From Betaproteobacteria bacterium (GTDB taxonomy: Bacteria > Pseudomonadota > Gammaproteobacteria > Burkholderiales > Rhodocyclaceae): a DNA stretch of 9,611 nt. Below are positions 1 through 7,042 of the stretch, one piece after another. Below the pieces are notes generated by a model that searched no databases, had not been told where the DNA came from, and saw nothing but the letters and a program-made list of their open reading frames with translations. Each line of letters opens with the position of its first letter. The first letter of the stretch is position 1. The stretch covers positions 1 to 9,611 of the forward strand of contig JAPTVL010000498.1 of the NCBI GenBank assembly GCA_028065725.1, written 5' to 3'. Both the position numbers and the translations under genes were made by a program.

Positions 1-667
1 CGCCGATGTTTTCCACCAGCAGCAGCAGGATGCGCTTGAGCATTTCCTGCTGCTGCTGGGCATCGGAGGCCTGCAGTTCGATGCTGACCCACAGCGATTT
101 CAGACCGGCTGCGGCGCCCCGCAGGGTGAGGTCGTTGCTGGCGTCGCGCACGGCGACGGCGAGCTGCCGGGCTTTTTCCGCCAGGCGCGGGGCGTGCGAC
201 AGCTGCGGCATCATGCCGAATTCCAGGGTTTTGGCCAGCAGGTCGCGCAGCAGCGCCAGATTGTCCTCGAGTTCCGCGGTGCCGAGGTCGTGCGGCCGTG
301 CCGCTTTGCCCTTGTCCGCCTGCGTCCGGTCCTTGCCGTCGCCCGGCGGGTGTTTGAGCTGCACGGCGATTTCGGACAGCAGCCAGCTGCATTGCCGCCA
401 GTCGCTCTTGCCGATGGCCTTGTGGAGGCTGGCCGCCTGGGTCGACAGCGCGGGGTAATGCGTCTGCAGGTCGGTGGCCAGCTCGGCCAGCACGCTGGCT
501 GCGGTGGCGACGGCGCCCGCGGGGGCGGGCTTGCCGACGATTTCCTCGTACAGGGTCTGGTAGTTGTCCGGCGTCGGCGCAATCCGGCGCATGGCCAGGC
601 GGCGCAGGGTTTCGCGCGCGACTTCGGTCGGATTGTCCAGATTGATGTTGACGGTGGGTTCTGCCAT
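1..667 (-). CDS. N-terminal part of a probable GGDEF diguanylate cyclase (partial, runs off the left edge)
   Basis: An open minus-strand frame runs from the ATG at 667 to the window edge (222 codons seen, no stop). The start is supported by an AAGG Shine-Dalgarno at 675-678, seven bases upstream. The visible protein is soluble and helical, with no signal peptide or membrane segment. Near the N-terminus it has ARETLRRLAMRRIAPTPDNY (residues 17-36) followed by YEEIVG. From memory, this 'PTPDNY...Y..I.G' pattern is typical of the N-terminal sensory/helical region of betaproteobacterial GGDEF proteins, so the catalytic domain that makes cyclic di-GMP would lie to the left of the window. No GGDEF motif is visible, so the enzymatic call is an inference. 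The two-component genes upstream are on the same strand, but a 192-bp gap with possible hairpins separates them, so co-transcription is uncertain. Confidence 0.6.
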   Translation of the reverse strand, partial: MAEPTVNINLDNPTEVARETLRRLAMRRIAPTPDNYQTLYEEIVGKPAPAGAVATAASVLAELATDLQTHYPALSTQAASLHKAIGKSDWRQCSWLLSEIAVQLKHPPGDGKDRTQADKGKAARPHDLGTAELEDNLALLRDLLAKTLEFGMMPQLSHAPRLAEKARQLAVAVRDASNDLTLRGAAAGLKSLWVSIELQASDAQQQQEMLKRILLLLVENIG

Positions 668-678
668 ATATACGCCTT

Positions 679-693
679 GGCCCCGCTTGGGCC
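679..693 (-). promoter_or_regulatory. Leader hairpin abutting the ribosome binding site of the putative cyclase
   Basis: GGCCC (679-683) and GGGCC (689-693) pair across a five-base loop. In the minus-strand transcript this stem ends exactly where the AAGG Shine-Dalgarno (675-678) begins, so it could affect translation of the downstream gene. On the plus strand the same stem is followed by TTTT (694-697) and resembles a weak intrinsic terminator for antisense transcription. The structure is seen directly; both roles are inferred. Confidence 0.35.
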
Positions 694-717
694 TTTTCAC
701 CTTGCCTTCGCATGGTA

Positions 718-734
718 GGGCGGGGCGGGGCGGG
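718..734 (+). other. G-quadruplex-capable G-run cluster
   Basis: GGGCGGGGCGGGGCGGG has four runs of at least three G separated by single C loops, a canonical G-quadruplex pattern. It sits about 50-67 bases upstream of the start of the minus-strand putative cyclase, with the G-rich strand as template. Further GG/GGG runs continue to about 754. No function is demonstrated. Confidence 0.4.
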
Positions 735-771
735 ATGAAGGGCGGATTAGGGCGGTAAAACCCCGGCAATT

Positions 772-794
772 CACAGGACGGTTCAAATCCTGTG
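772..794. repeat. 7-bp perfect inverted repeat downstream of the response regulator
   Basis: CACAGGA (772-778) and TCCTGTG (788-794) form a perfect stem with a nine-base loop, 65 bases past the response regulator stop. It may act as a transcript-end or processing structure for the two-component operon, but no U-tract follows on the minus strand, so it is not a classical intrinsic terminator. The loop and right arm (GGTTCAAATCCTG) resemble a tRNA T-arm, but no complete tRNA can be folded here. Confidence 0.4.
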
Positions 795-859
795 CAGGAG
801 GCCACCTCGGGCCGATGGGGATGCAGCGAGCTATTCCACGGACTGCCGAAAATCGCGGC

Positions 860-1507
860 TCAGTCCAGCAGTCCCTGCTTGATGGCGTAATGCGTCAGTT
901 CGGCGTTGTTCTTCAGCTGCATCTTTTTCAGCAGGCGGGCGCGGTACATGCTGATGGTCTTGACCGACAGGGCCACCTGGTCGGCGATGGCGGAGACGGG
1001 CAGGCCGGAGGCGATCATGCACAGGGTCTGGTATTCGCGGTTGGACAGGCCCTCGTGCGGCAGGCTCTCGCGCTCGCCGCTGACCTGGCTGGCGAGTTCC
1101 TGCGCGACTTCGGCGCTGATGTATTTCTTGCCGGAGGCGACCTGGCGAATGGCCTCGACCAGCTGGGCCGGCGCGCTCTGCTTGTTGAGGTAGCCGGCAG
1201 CGCCGCTTTTCAATGCGCGCACGGCATACTGGGTTTCGCGGTGCATCGACAGCATCAGCACCTTGATGGCGGGGTGCTCCTTTTTCATCAGTTCCAGCGT
1301 TTCCAGGCCGCCGCGGTCGGGCATGGTGATGTCCATCAGTACCAGGTCCCAGGGTTCGTTGCTGGCCATCTGCAGGGCGCAATGGGAACAGTCGGCCTCG
1401 CCGGCGACTTCGATGTCGTCGACTTCGGCCAGAATCTGCTTGAGCCCTTCGCGCACGATGGCGTGGTCGTCGACGATGAGGATGCGATAGGGTTTTGCTA
1501 CAGCCAC
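860..1507 (-). CDS. NarL/FixJ-family response regulator (receiver + LuxR-type HTH)
   Basis: This is a 215-aa DNA-binding response regulator of normal family length. The receiver domain (about 7-123) has the acidic pair D13-D14, the phospho-acceptor D59 in VLMDITMP, S87 in the switch Ser/Thr position and K109 in YLNK. The C-terminal LuxR-type helix-turn-helix (about 151-214) includes LSNREYQ, SVKTISMYRARLLKKM and a final LTHYAIKQGLLD, closest by eye to the GacA/UvrY/BvgA branch. I chose the GTG at 1507 because it follows a GAAGAG purine stretch and gives a protein starting just before the first receiver strand. Longer in-frame starts would run into the kinase gene. It lies 37 bp downstream of the kinase, its likely phosphodonor. 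Target genes cannot be read from the sequence. Confidence 0.93.
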   Translation of the reverse strand: MAVAKPYRILIVDDHAIVREGLKQILAEVDDIEVAGEADCSHCALQMASNEPWDLVLMDITMPDRGGLETLELMKKEHPAIKVLMLSMHRETQYAVRALKSGAAGYLNKQSAPAQLVEAIRQVASGKKYISAEVAQELASQVSGERESLPHEGLSNREYQTLCMIASGLPVSAIADQVALSVKTISMYRARLLKKMQLKNNAELTHYAIKQGLLD

Positions 1508-1544
1508 GGAAATTCTCTTCTTTTGGTTTTGACTGATTATGCCG

Positions 1545-3017
1545 TCATTTTGCCGCGTCGGGCGCGTGGACGGGCAAGGGAATGCGCAGGCTGACCCGGG
1601 TGCCCTGGTGTCTGACGGGCTGCACCGTGAGTTCGCCACCCAGTGCGGCCGCCCGCTCGCTCATGCCGAGGAGGCCGAAGCCATGCCTGTCGTTGTCGTT
1701 GCGCCCGGGCTGGATTCCCTGGCCGTTGTCGGTGAGGCTGACCCGCAGACTGTCCTTTTCCCGCACCAGCCTGAGTTTGACCTGGGTGGCGTGGGCGTGC
1801 TTGGCCACATTGGTCAGCGCTTCCTGCACGATGCGGAAAACCGCAATCGCGGCGTCGGGATCGAGCGGGACAGGCTCGCTGGTTGCGCTGAACCGGTAGC
1901 TGATGTCGGTGTTGCGGGCAAAGCGCTGCAGCTGCCATTTGAGGGCCGGGACGATGCCCAGATCGAGCGCGGCCGGCCGCAGGTTGGACGCAATGCGGTG
2001 GGCCGCCTCGAATGTATGGTCGACCACCTGGTCCAGATAGTCTGTGCGCTGGATCAGCCGGGTGGCATCACGCGGCAGGTTGTCCTTCAGCCAGGCCAGC
2101 ACGATCTTGATGGCGGTGAGATTGCCGCCGAGATCGTCGTGCACCTCCCGGGCCAGGTTGAGGCGCTCCTGCTCCTTGACCTTTTCGACGTGCGAGGCCA
2201 GCGCGCTCAGCTGTTCCCGCGAACGTCGGTTTTCGGCTTCGGCCAGTTTGCTTTGGGTGACGTTCAGCATGATGCCGTCCCAGATCAGATTGCCGCCCAC
2301 CTTGCGCTGGCTGACGCGTATCGACACCCATTTCACGTCCTTCCAGGCTTTCATCCAGATGCGGCCTTCCCAGTTGAAGCTCAGGTGGCCGCCGCCGGCT
2401 GCGGCCAGCCTGGCCAGATAGTCCGGCTTGTCCTCTTCCAGGACCAGCTTGAAGAACCGCTCCGGCCTGGCGCACAGGGCGGCCGCCTTGATGTCGAGCA
2501 ACTGCGCGGACTGCTCGCTGGCATAACGCAGCGCGGGAGGGGAATCCTGTTGGCGCATGATCTGGAAGGCCATGCCGGGGATATGCGCCACGATCGCGCG
2601 CAGATCCGACTCGGAATGCGCCAGCGCCTGCCGCGTGGCTTCACGCTGGCTGACGTCGTTGGCAATGCAGATGAAAACCGGTTTGTCGTACTCGCTCGAA
2701 TAGAGCAGCCGGGCTTCGACCGGATAGCGGGAGCCGTCGCGGCGGAGGAAGTGCACATTGAGGGCGGTCCGGCGTTTTTTGCCGCTTTTCAGCAGGGCAA
2801 GCAGGGTGCTGAACGCGCGCCCGTCCTGGGGCGCCATCAGATCCTGCGGCGTCAGCCTTTGCAAAGCCTTGAGACGGTGTTGCAGATTGCGCGTTGCGGC
2901 CGGATTGGCCTGGACGATATGCAGCGTCTCCGCGTCAAACACCAGTACCTCGGTTGTTGATTCCTGCAGGATCGATAACAGCAGCGCGCTTTCGTCGGCG
3001 GCATTGAATTGAAGCAT
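1545..3017 (-). CDS. Cytosolic PAS-PAS sensor histidine kinase (HisKA_3 / NarX-DegS type)
   Basis: This is a 490-aa sensor kinase partnered with the response regulator just downstream. Two PAS-like segments cover about 20-125 and 137-258 (the second ends ...WDGIMLNVTQSK). A short coiled linker (about 257-285) leads to a HisKA_3 dimerisation domain with the phospho-accepting His293 in REVHDDLGG. The HATPase domain has its N-box at EALTNVAKHA (399-408), G1 box DNGQGI (430-435) and G2 box GFGLLGM (446-452). There is no signal peptide or transmembrane segment, so it should sense a cytoplasmic cue (redox, ligand or small molecule) through the PAS domains; the signal is not evident. The ATG at 3017 has AGGA five bases upstream. 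An in-frame ATG at 3032 would add five residues but has a poorer Shine-Dalgarno. Confidence 0.93.
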   Translation of the reverse strand: MLQFNAADESALLLSILQESTTEVLVFDAETLHIVQANPAATRNLQHRLKALQRLTPQDLMAPQDGRAFSTLLALLKSGKKRRTALNVHFLRRDGSRYPVEARLLYSSEYDKPVFICIANDVSQREATRQALAHSESDLRAIVAHIPGMAFQIMRQQDSPPALRYASEQSAQLLDIKAAALCARPERFFKLVLEEDKPDYLARLAAAGGGHLSFNWEGRIWMKAWKDVKWVSIRVSQRKVGGNLIWDGIMLNVTQSKLAEAENRRSREQLSALASHVEKVKEQERLNLAREVHDDLGGNLTAIKIVLAWLKDNLPRDATRLIQRTDYLDQVVDHTFEAAHRIASNLRPAALDLGIVPALKWQLQRFARNTDISYRFSATSEPVPLDPDAAIAVFRIVQEALTNVAKHAHATQVKLRLVREKDSLRVSLTDNGQGIQPGRNDNDRHGFGLLGMSERAAALGGELTVQPVRHQGTRVSLRIPLPVHAPDAAK

Positions 3018-3084
3018 GTTTTTCCTGGTCATCCGTCTTAAAACGGCAAAACCATGTTCGTCTTGAGGCCGACATTATCGGGGT

Positions 3085-3105
3085 AAACCGCTGGCCCCAC
3101 GGTTT
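3085..3105. promoter_or_regulatory. Inverted repeat in the divergent promoter region between kinase and MEMO operon
   Basis: AAACCG (3085-3090) and CGGTTT (3100-3105) form a perfect 6-bp inverted repeat with a 9-bp spacer, in the 147-bp region between the divergent kinase and MEMO-AMMECR1 genes. Its right arm overlaps a TTGACT that could serve as a plus-strand -35 (3104-3109). Its size suits a dimeric regulator, possibly the neighbouring LuxR-type regulator, but that is inference. Confidence 0.3.
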
Positions 3106-3108
3106 GAC

Positions 3109-3140
3109 TTGAAACCCGGCCAATTCCCCCTCATTTACTA
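3109..3140 (+). promoter_or_regulatory. Weak promoter candidate for the MEMO-AMMECR1 operon
   Basis: TTGAAA (3109-3114) could be a -35 box, with the AT-rich TCATTTACTA block (3131-3140) supplying a -10-like hexamer. No hexamer in it matches consensus well at 17-bp spacing, so the call rests mostly on position 25-55 bases upstream of the start at 3165. Confidence 0.25.
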
Positions 3141-3164
3141 AGCTCAAGGAAGAGGAAATGCCCT

Positions 3165-4529
3165 ATGTCTGCCATCCGACCCGCCGCCGTTGCCGGGATG
3201 TTCTACCCGGACAGTCCTGCCCAGCTCAAGCACGACATCGCCGATCTGCTCGCGAATGTGAAGCGCGACGCCGCGTCGCCCGCTCCCAAGGCGCTGATCG
3301 TGCCGCACGCCGGCTATGTCTATTCCGGCGCCGTCGCCGCCAGCGCCTATGCCCGGCTGCAAAAGCTGCGTGGCCGCGTCCGCCGGGTGGTGCTGCTTGG
3401 TCCCACCCATCGCGTCTATGTGCGGGGGCTGGCGCTGCCCGAGGCGGAGCGCTTTGCCACCCCGCTCGGCGAAGTGCAGCTGGATCGCGAGGGCATGCAG
3501 TGCCTCGCCGGCCTGCCGCAGGTGATCAGGAGCGCGGCGGCGCACCAGATGGAGCATTCGCTGGAGGTGCAGTTGCCTTTCCTGCAGCAGGTGCTGGGCG
3601 ATTTCCAGCTGCTGCCGCTGGCGGTGGGCGAGGCCACCCCGGACGAGGTGGCCGAGGTGCTGGAAACCGTATGGGGCGGCGACGAGACGCTGATCGTGAT
3701 CAGCTCCGACCTGTCGCATTTCCTGCCCGACGCGCTGGCCCGCAAGGTGGACGGCGACACGGTGGACGCCATCCTGGCGCTGAATGCCCATCTCAACCCC
3801 GAGCAGGCGTGCGGTGCCACGCCGGTCAACGGCCTGTTGCTGGCGGCGCGCCGGCATGGGCTGCATCCGGTCGCGCTGGATGTGCGCAATTCCAGCGACA
3901 CCGCCGGCGATCCCGACCGGGTGGTCGGTTACGCCGCTTTTGCCTTCGAGGAAGCAGACGATCCTGATCAGCCGGACGCGGAAAAAGGCGCGACGCTCCT
4001 GAAACTGGCACGTTCCGAAATCGCCTCGAAACTGGGGCGTGAGCGTGCGGCCCCCGCCCAGTCCGGCTGGCTGGCCGAGCCGGGCGCGAGCTTCGTCACC
4101 CTGACCCGGCAGGGCGAGTTGCGCGGCTGCATCGGCACCCTGGAAGCGCACCGCCCGCTGGGGATCGACGTGCGCGAGAACGCGCTGGCGGCAGCGTTCC
4201 GCGACCCGCGCTTCATGCCGCTCTCGTATGCGGAATTCGACGAGATCCGGGTCGAGGTTTCGCTGCTTTCGCCAACCGAAGCGCTGGAAGCGGGCGATGA
4301 GGCGTCGGCGTTGTCTGCGCTGCGGCCGCACATCGATGGCGTGGTGTTCGAGTATCAGCACTTCAGAAGCACCTTCCTGCCGCAGGTGTGGGAGCAGTTG
4401 CCCGAGCCGGACGAATTCCTGGCATACCTGAAACGCAAGGCGGGGCTGCCGATGGATTTCTGGTCCGGGCAGGTGCGCCTGTCGCGCTACACCGTCAGCA
4501 AATGGAAAGAGGGGGGCGCCAATTCATGA
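3165..4529 (+). CDS. MEMO1-AMMECR1 fusion (AmmeMemoRadiSam system proteins B and A in one chain)
   Basis: This 454-aa protein joins two normally separate members of the AmmeMemoRadiSam system. Residues 1 to about 262 are a MEMO1-family domain, related to extradiol dioxygenase-like folds: RPAAVAGMFYP at the start, PHAGYVYSG with H48, GPTHRVY with H82, EHSLEVQLPFLQ at 130-141, SSDLSH at 180-185 and NSSDTAGDPDRVVGYAAFAF at 242-261. By eye, the third metal-ligand cysteine described for human MEMO1 is not a cysteine here. After a short linker, residues about 275-448 are an AMMECR1 domain with the hallmark LRGCIG at 319-324, then AFRDPRF and a C-terminal FWSGQVRLSRYTVSKW. The start has AGGA eight bases upstream. 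It overlaps the radical SAM gene by four bases (ATGA), implying translational coupling. To my knowledge the biochemical function is not settled. Confidence 0.95.
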   Translation: MSAIRPAAVAGMFYPDSPAQLKHDIADLLANVKRDAASPAPKALIVPHAGYVYSGAVAASAYARLQKLRGRVRRVVLLGPTHRVYVRGLALPEAERFATPLGEVQLDREGMQCLAGLPQVIRSAAAHQMEHSLEVQLPFLQQVLGDFQLLPLAVGEATPDEVAEVLETVWGGDETLIVISSDLSHFLPDALARKVDGDTVDAILALNAHLNPEQACGATPVNGLLLAARRHGLHPVALDVRNSSDTAGDPDRVVGYAAFAFEEADDPDQPDAEKGATLLKLARSEIASKLGRERAAPAQSGWLAEPGASFVTLTRQGELRGCIGTLEAHRPLGIDVRENALAAAFRDPRFMPLSYAEFDEIRVEVSLLSPTEALEAGDEASALSALRPHIDGVVFEYQHFRSTFLPQVWEQLPEPDEFLAYLKRKAGLPMDFWSGQVRLSRYTVSKWKEGGANS

Positions 4530-5620
4530 GCATTCCTGAATCGCATTACCCGGCGCGCTGGTGGCGTGTGCTGCCTGATGGCCGCATCGAGTGCGACCTG
4601 TGTCCGCGTTACTGCAAGCTGCACGAGGGCCAGCGCGGCCTGTGCTTCGTGCGCAAGATGGAAGGCGGCAAGATGGTGCTCACCACCTACGGCCGCTCGT
4701 CCGGTTTCTGCGTCGACCCGATCGAGAAGAAGCCGCTGAACCACTTCTACCCCGGCAGCTCGGTGTTTTCCTTCGGCACCGCCGGCTGCAACCTCGCGTG
4801 CAAGTTCTGCCAGAACTGGGACATTTCCAAGTCGCGCGAGACCGATACCATGGTCGACCAGGCGATGCCGGACGAGATCGCCGCCGCCGCCGAGAAAAGC
4901 GGCTGCAAGAGCGTGGCTTTCACCTACAACGATCCGGTGATCTTCGCCGAATACGCGATGGACGTGGCCGACGCCTGCCACGCGCGCGGGATCAAGACGG
5001 TGGCGGTCACCGCCGGCTACATCACCGAGGAACCGCGCCGCGAGTTTTACGCCAAGATGGACGCCGCCAACGTCGACCTCAAGGCCTTCACCGACGATTT
5101 CTATGTCAAGCTGACCGGAGCACACCTGCAGCCGGTGCTCGACACGCTGACGTATCTGAAGCGCGAGACCGACGTCTGGTTCGAGATCACCACGCTGCTG
5201 ATCCCCGGCCACAACGACTCCGACGCCGAACTCTCGGCGATGAGCCAGTGGATCCTGCGCGAGCTCGGCCCCGACGTGCCGCTGCACTTCTCCGCCTTCT
5301 ATCCCGACTGGAAGATGAGGGATGTGCCACCGACGCCGGCGTCCACCCTGACCCGCGCGCGCGAGATCGCGCTGAAGGCCGGGCTGCACTACGTCTACAC
5401 CGGCAACGTGCACGACACCACCGGCGGCACCACCTTCTGCCCGAGCTGCCACGAGCCGCTGATCGTGCGCGACTGGTATCGCATCGACCACTACGACGTC
5501 ACGCCGGACGGCCACTGCCCGCACTGCGGCAGCGCGATCGCCGGCCGCTTCGGCGCGTTCAGCCATCCCTTCGGCAACCGCCGCATCCCGATTGCCATGC
5601 ACCGGGAGGATCGGCCATGA
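4526..5620 (+). CDS. amrS: AmmeMemoRadiSam system radical SAM enzyme
   Basis: This is a 364-aa radical SAM enzyme. The cluster-binding CxxxCxxC is C88, C92 and C95 (GCNLACKFCQNW); it should hold a 4Fe-4S cluster and cleave S-adenosylmethionine to start radical chemistry. The N-terminal region has extra cysteines C23, C26, C30 and C40 (CDLCPRYC...GLC), typical of this PflA-like subfamily. The C-terminus carries two CxxC pairs, C305/C308 (CPSC) and C331/C334 (CPHC), that could form a zinc ribbon or an auxiliary metal site. The start ATG at 4526 overlaps the upstream stop as ATGA, and its own stop overlaps the hydrolase start in the same way, so all three proteins are probably made together. The substrate is unknown to me. 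The symbol is the usual family name, not proof of orthology. Confidence 0.95.
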   Translation: MSIPESHYPARWWRVLPDGRIECDLCPRYCKLHEGQRGLCFVRKMEGGKMVLTTYGRSSGFCVDPIEKKPLNHFYPGSSVFSFGTAGCNLACKFCQNWDISKSRETDTMVDQAMPDEIAAAAEKSGCKSVAFTYNDPVIFAEYAMDVADACHARGIKTVAVTAGYITEEPRREFYAKMDAANVDLKAFTDDFYVKLTGAHLQPVLDTLTYLKRETDVWFEITTLLIPGHNDSDAELSAMSQWILRELGPDVPLHFSAFYPDWKMRDVPPTPASTLTRAREIALKAGLHYVYTGNVHDTTGGTTFCPSCHEPLIVRDWYRIDHYDVTPDGHCPHCGSAIAGRFGAFSHPFGNRRIPIAMHREDRP

Positions 5621-6261
5621 GCACGTCGACCCTGGCCCACATCCCGGCCGGCGGCGCCATCGTCGAAGGCATGCTGGAGATTCCCGAGGGCGCCGTCGGT
5701 CTGGTGCTGTTTGCACACGGCAGCGGCTCGTCGCGCCATTCGCCGCGCAACAACTACGTTGCCGGCGTGCTGCGCGCAGCCGGCATCGGCACGCTGCTGA
5801 TGGACCTGCTGACGCCGGAAGAGGACAGCGATTATTCGCGCCGCTTCGACATCGGTCTGCTGACCGGGCGCCTGCTGGAGGCCACCCGCTGGGTTGCTGC
5901 GCAGGAGGCCACCCGGGACCTGCCGCTCGGCTTCTTCGGCGCCAGCACCGGCGCCGCCGCCGCGCTCGATGTTGCCGCGGCCCTGGGCGACACGGCCCGC
6001 GCCGTCGTCTCGCGCGGCGGCCGCCCCGACCTCGCGAGCGAGCAGGCGCTGCTGAAAGTCCGTGCGCCGACGCTGCTGCTGGTGGGGGGCTACGACGACG
6101 GCGTGATCGACCTCAACCAGCTGGCCTACGATCAACTGCGCTGCGAGAAAGAAATGGTGATCGTTCCGGGCGCCACCCACCTGTTCGAGGAGCCTGGCAC
6201 GCTGGAAGCGGTGGCGCGCCAGGCAGCGGACTGGTTCGTGCGGCATTTGCCGCTGAAGTAA
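5617..6261 (+). CDS. Alpha/beta hydrolase, dienelactone hydrolase family
   Basis: This is a 214-aa single-domain cytosolic alpha/beta hydrolase. The oxyanion-hole region is FAHGSGSSRHSPRN (32-45). The nucleophile elbow is GASTG with Ser110, the acid is Asp160 or Asp161 in GGYDDGV, and His188 in GATHLFEEPG completes the triad. It resembles the hydrolase half of proteins annotated as phosphoribosyltransferase/dienelactone hydrolase fusions. Here a separate phosphoribosyltransferase lies 945 bp downstream on the opposite strand. A strong GGGAGGA precedes the ATG at 5617, and the start overlaps the radical SAM stop by four bases, so it belongs to the MEMO operon. The substrate is unknown; true dienelactone hydrolysis is unlikely to be implied by the family name. 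Confidence 0.9.
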   Translation: MSTSTLAHIPAGGAIVEGMLEIPEGAVGLVLFAHGSGSSRHSPRNNYVAGVLRAAGIGTLLMDLLTPEEDSDYSRRFDIGLLTGRLLEATRWVAAQEATRDLPLGFFGASTGAAAALDVAAALGDTARAVVSRGGRPDLASEQALLKVRAPTLLLVGGYDDGVIDLNQLAYDQLRCEKEMVIVPGATHLFEEPGTLEAVARQAADWFVRHLPLK

Positions 6262-6307
6262 GCGCGCTCGCCGGCTGCCAGCGGCCGTGGCATGATGGAT
6301 CGCTCGC

Positions 6308-6609
6308 ATGCCTGCGGATCAAGCTCAAGCCAACGCTGTTTTCGTCGCCCATGGCCTCCCAAGATCAACCGCATGGGCGAGGTCGAGGTGCACGCCCTGC
6401 GCGGCATCGACCTCACGCTCAACCGCGGCGAACTGGTGGTGCTGCTCGGCCCCTCGGGCAGCGGCAAGTCGACGCTGCTCAATATCCTCGGCGGGCTCGA
6501 CGCGCCGAGCGGCGGCGAGGTGCGCTATCTCGACCACGCGCTGACCGGCGCCAGCGAAGCCGAACTCACCCGCTTTCGCCGCGAGCACGTCGGCTTCGTG
6601 TTCCAGTAA
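6308..6609 (+). pseudogene. Broken ABC transporter ATPase (LolD/MacB type), frameshifted and truncated
   Basis: The remnant begins at ATG 6308 ([17 protein letters not shown]). It continues in a different frame from 6361 ([20 protein letters not shown]), which points to loss of one base, probably from an ACC codon, at about 6359-6360. The second frame has a perfect Walker [10 protein letters not shown] (6448-6474), then [19 protein letters not shown], and stops right after the Q-loop VGFVFQ at TAA 6607-6609. The signature motif, Walker B and H-loop are all missing. An intact family member has about 220-240 residues; here about 100 remain. An ATG at 6292 opens the second frame but gives an unnatural N-terminus. 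Such ATPases power lipoprotein-release or MacB-like export together with a permease and an adaptor; this one cannot. Confidence 0.88.
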
Positions 6610-6610
6610 A

Positions 6611-7033
6611 GTCGTCCTCGACCGCTGGGGCGGCGAGCAGGCAGTGGCGGGCACGGTGCGCGTGGTCGAACCGAGTGGCTTTACCAAGGTTTCGGCGCTC
6701 GGCGTCGAGGAGCAGCGGGTGCGCGTGATCGTCGACTTCGCCTCGCCGCGCGAGGCCTGGCAGCCGCTCGGCGACGGCTACCGGGTGGAAGCCCGCTTCG
6801 TCCTGTGGGAAGGCGACGACGTGCTGCAACTGCCGGCCAGCGCGCTGTTCCGCCATGGCGAGGGCTGGGCCGTGTTCGTTGTGGACGGCGGCCGCGCCCG
6901 CCTGACCCCGGTCGAGACCGGCCAGCGTGCCGGTCTTGCAACGCAGGTGCTGTTCGGGCTTGATGTCCGGGCCCGCGTGGTCAGCCACCCGGATGACAAG
7001 ATCAGCGATGGAACGCGGGTGAAGCCGCGTTGA
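6611..7033 (+). pseudogene. C-terminal remnant of a HlyD-type periplasmic adaptor of an ABC exporter
   Basis: A 140-codon open stretch starts at VVLDRWGGEQAVAG (6611) and ends at TGA 7031-7033. It contains the beta-barrel and membrane-proximal type sequence of an efflux adaptor: RVRVIVDFASPREAWQPLGDGYRVEARFVLWEG, then LQLPASALFRHGEGWAVFVVDGGRA and a final ISDGTRVKPR. The signal peptide, biotin-lipoyl and alpha-hairpin parts of a normal (about 380-420 aa) adaptor are missing. The GTG at 6644 would allow a 129-residue product, but nothing suggests it is functional. The remnant is joined directly to the ATPase fragment in a different frame, so an internal deletion probably removed the 3' ATPase, a permease and the 5' adaptor. 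Confidence 0.85.
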
Positions 7034-7042
7034 AAAGCCCGG

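Noticed and set aside
771..806. tRNA-like 3' end (GGTTCAAATCCTG followed by a CCA)
   Set aside because: The T-stem does not pair around the TTCAAAT loop as in a tRNA, and no acceptor, D-arm or anticodon arm fits upstream. It could be a decayed tRNA fragment, but I cannot support that.
1539..2960. Long plus-strand open frame opposite the histidine kinase
   Set aside because: The opposite strand encodes clear PAS, HisKA_3 and HATPase motifs; the plus frame has none.
4591..5616. In-frame upward extension of the hydrolase through the radical SAM gene
   Set aside because: The extension is an arginine-rich shadow of the radical SAM gene. The hydrolase family N-terminus and a strong GGGAGGA place the start at 5617.
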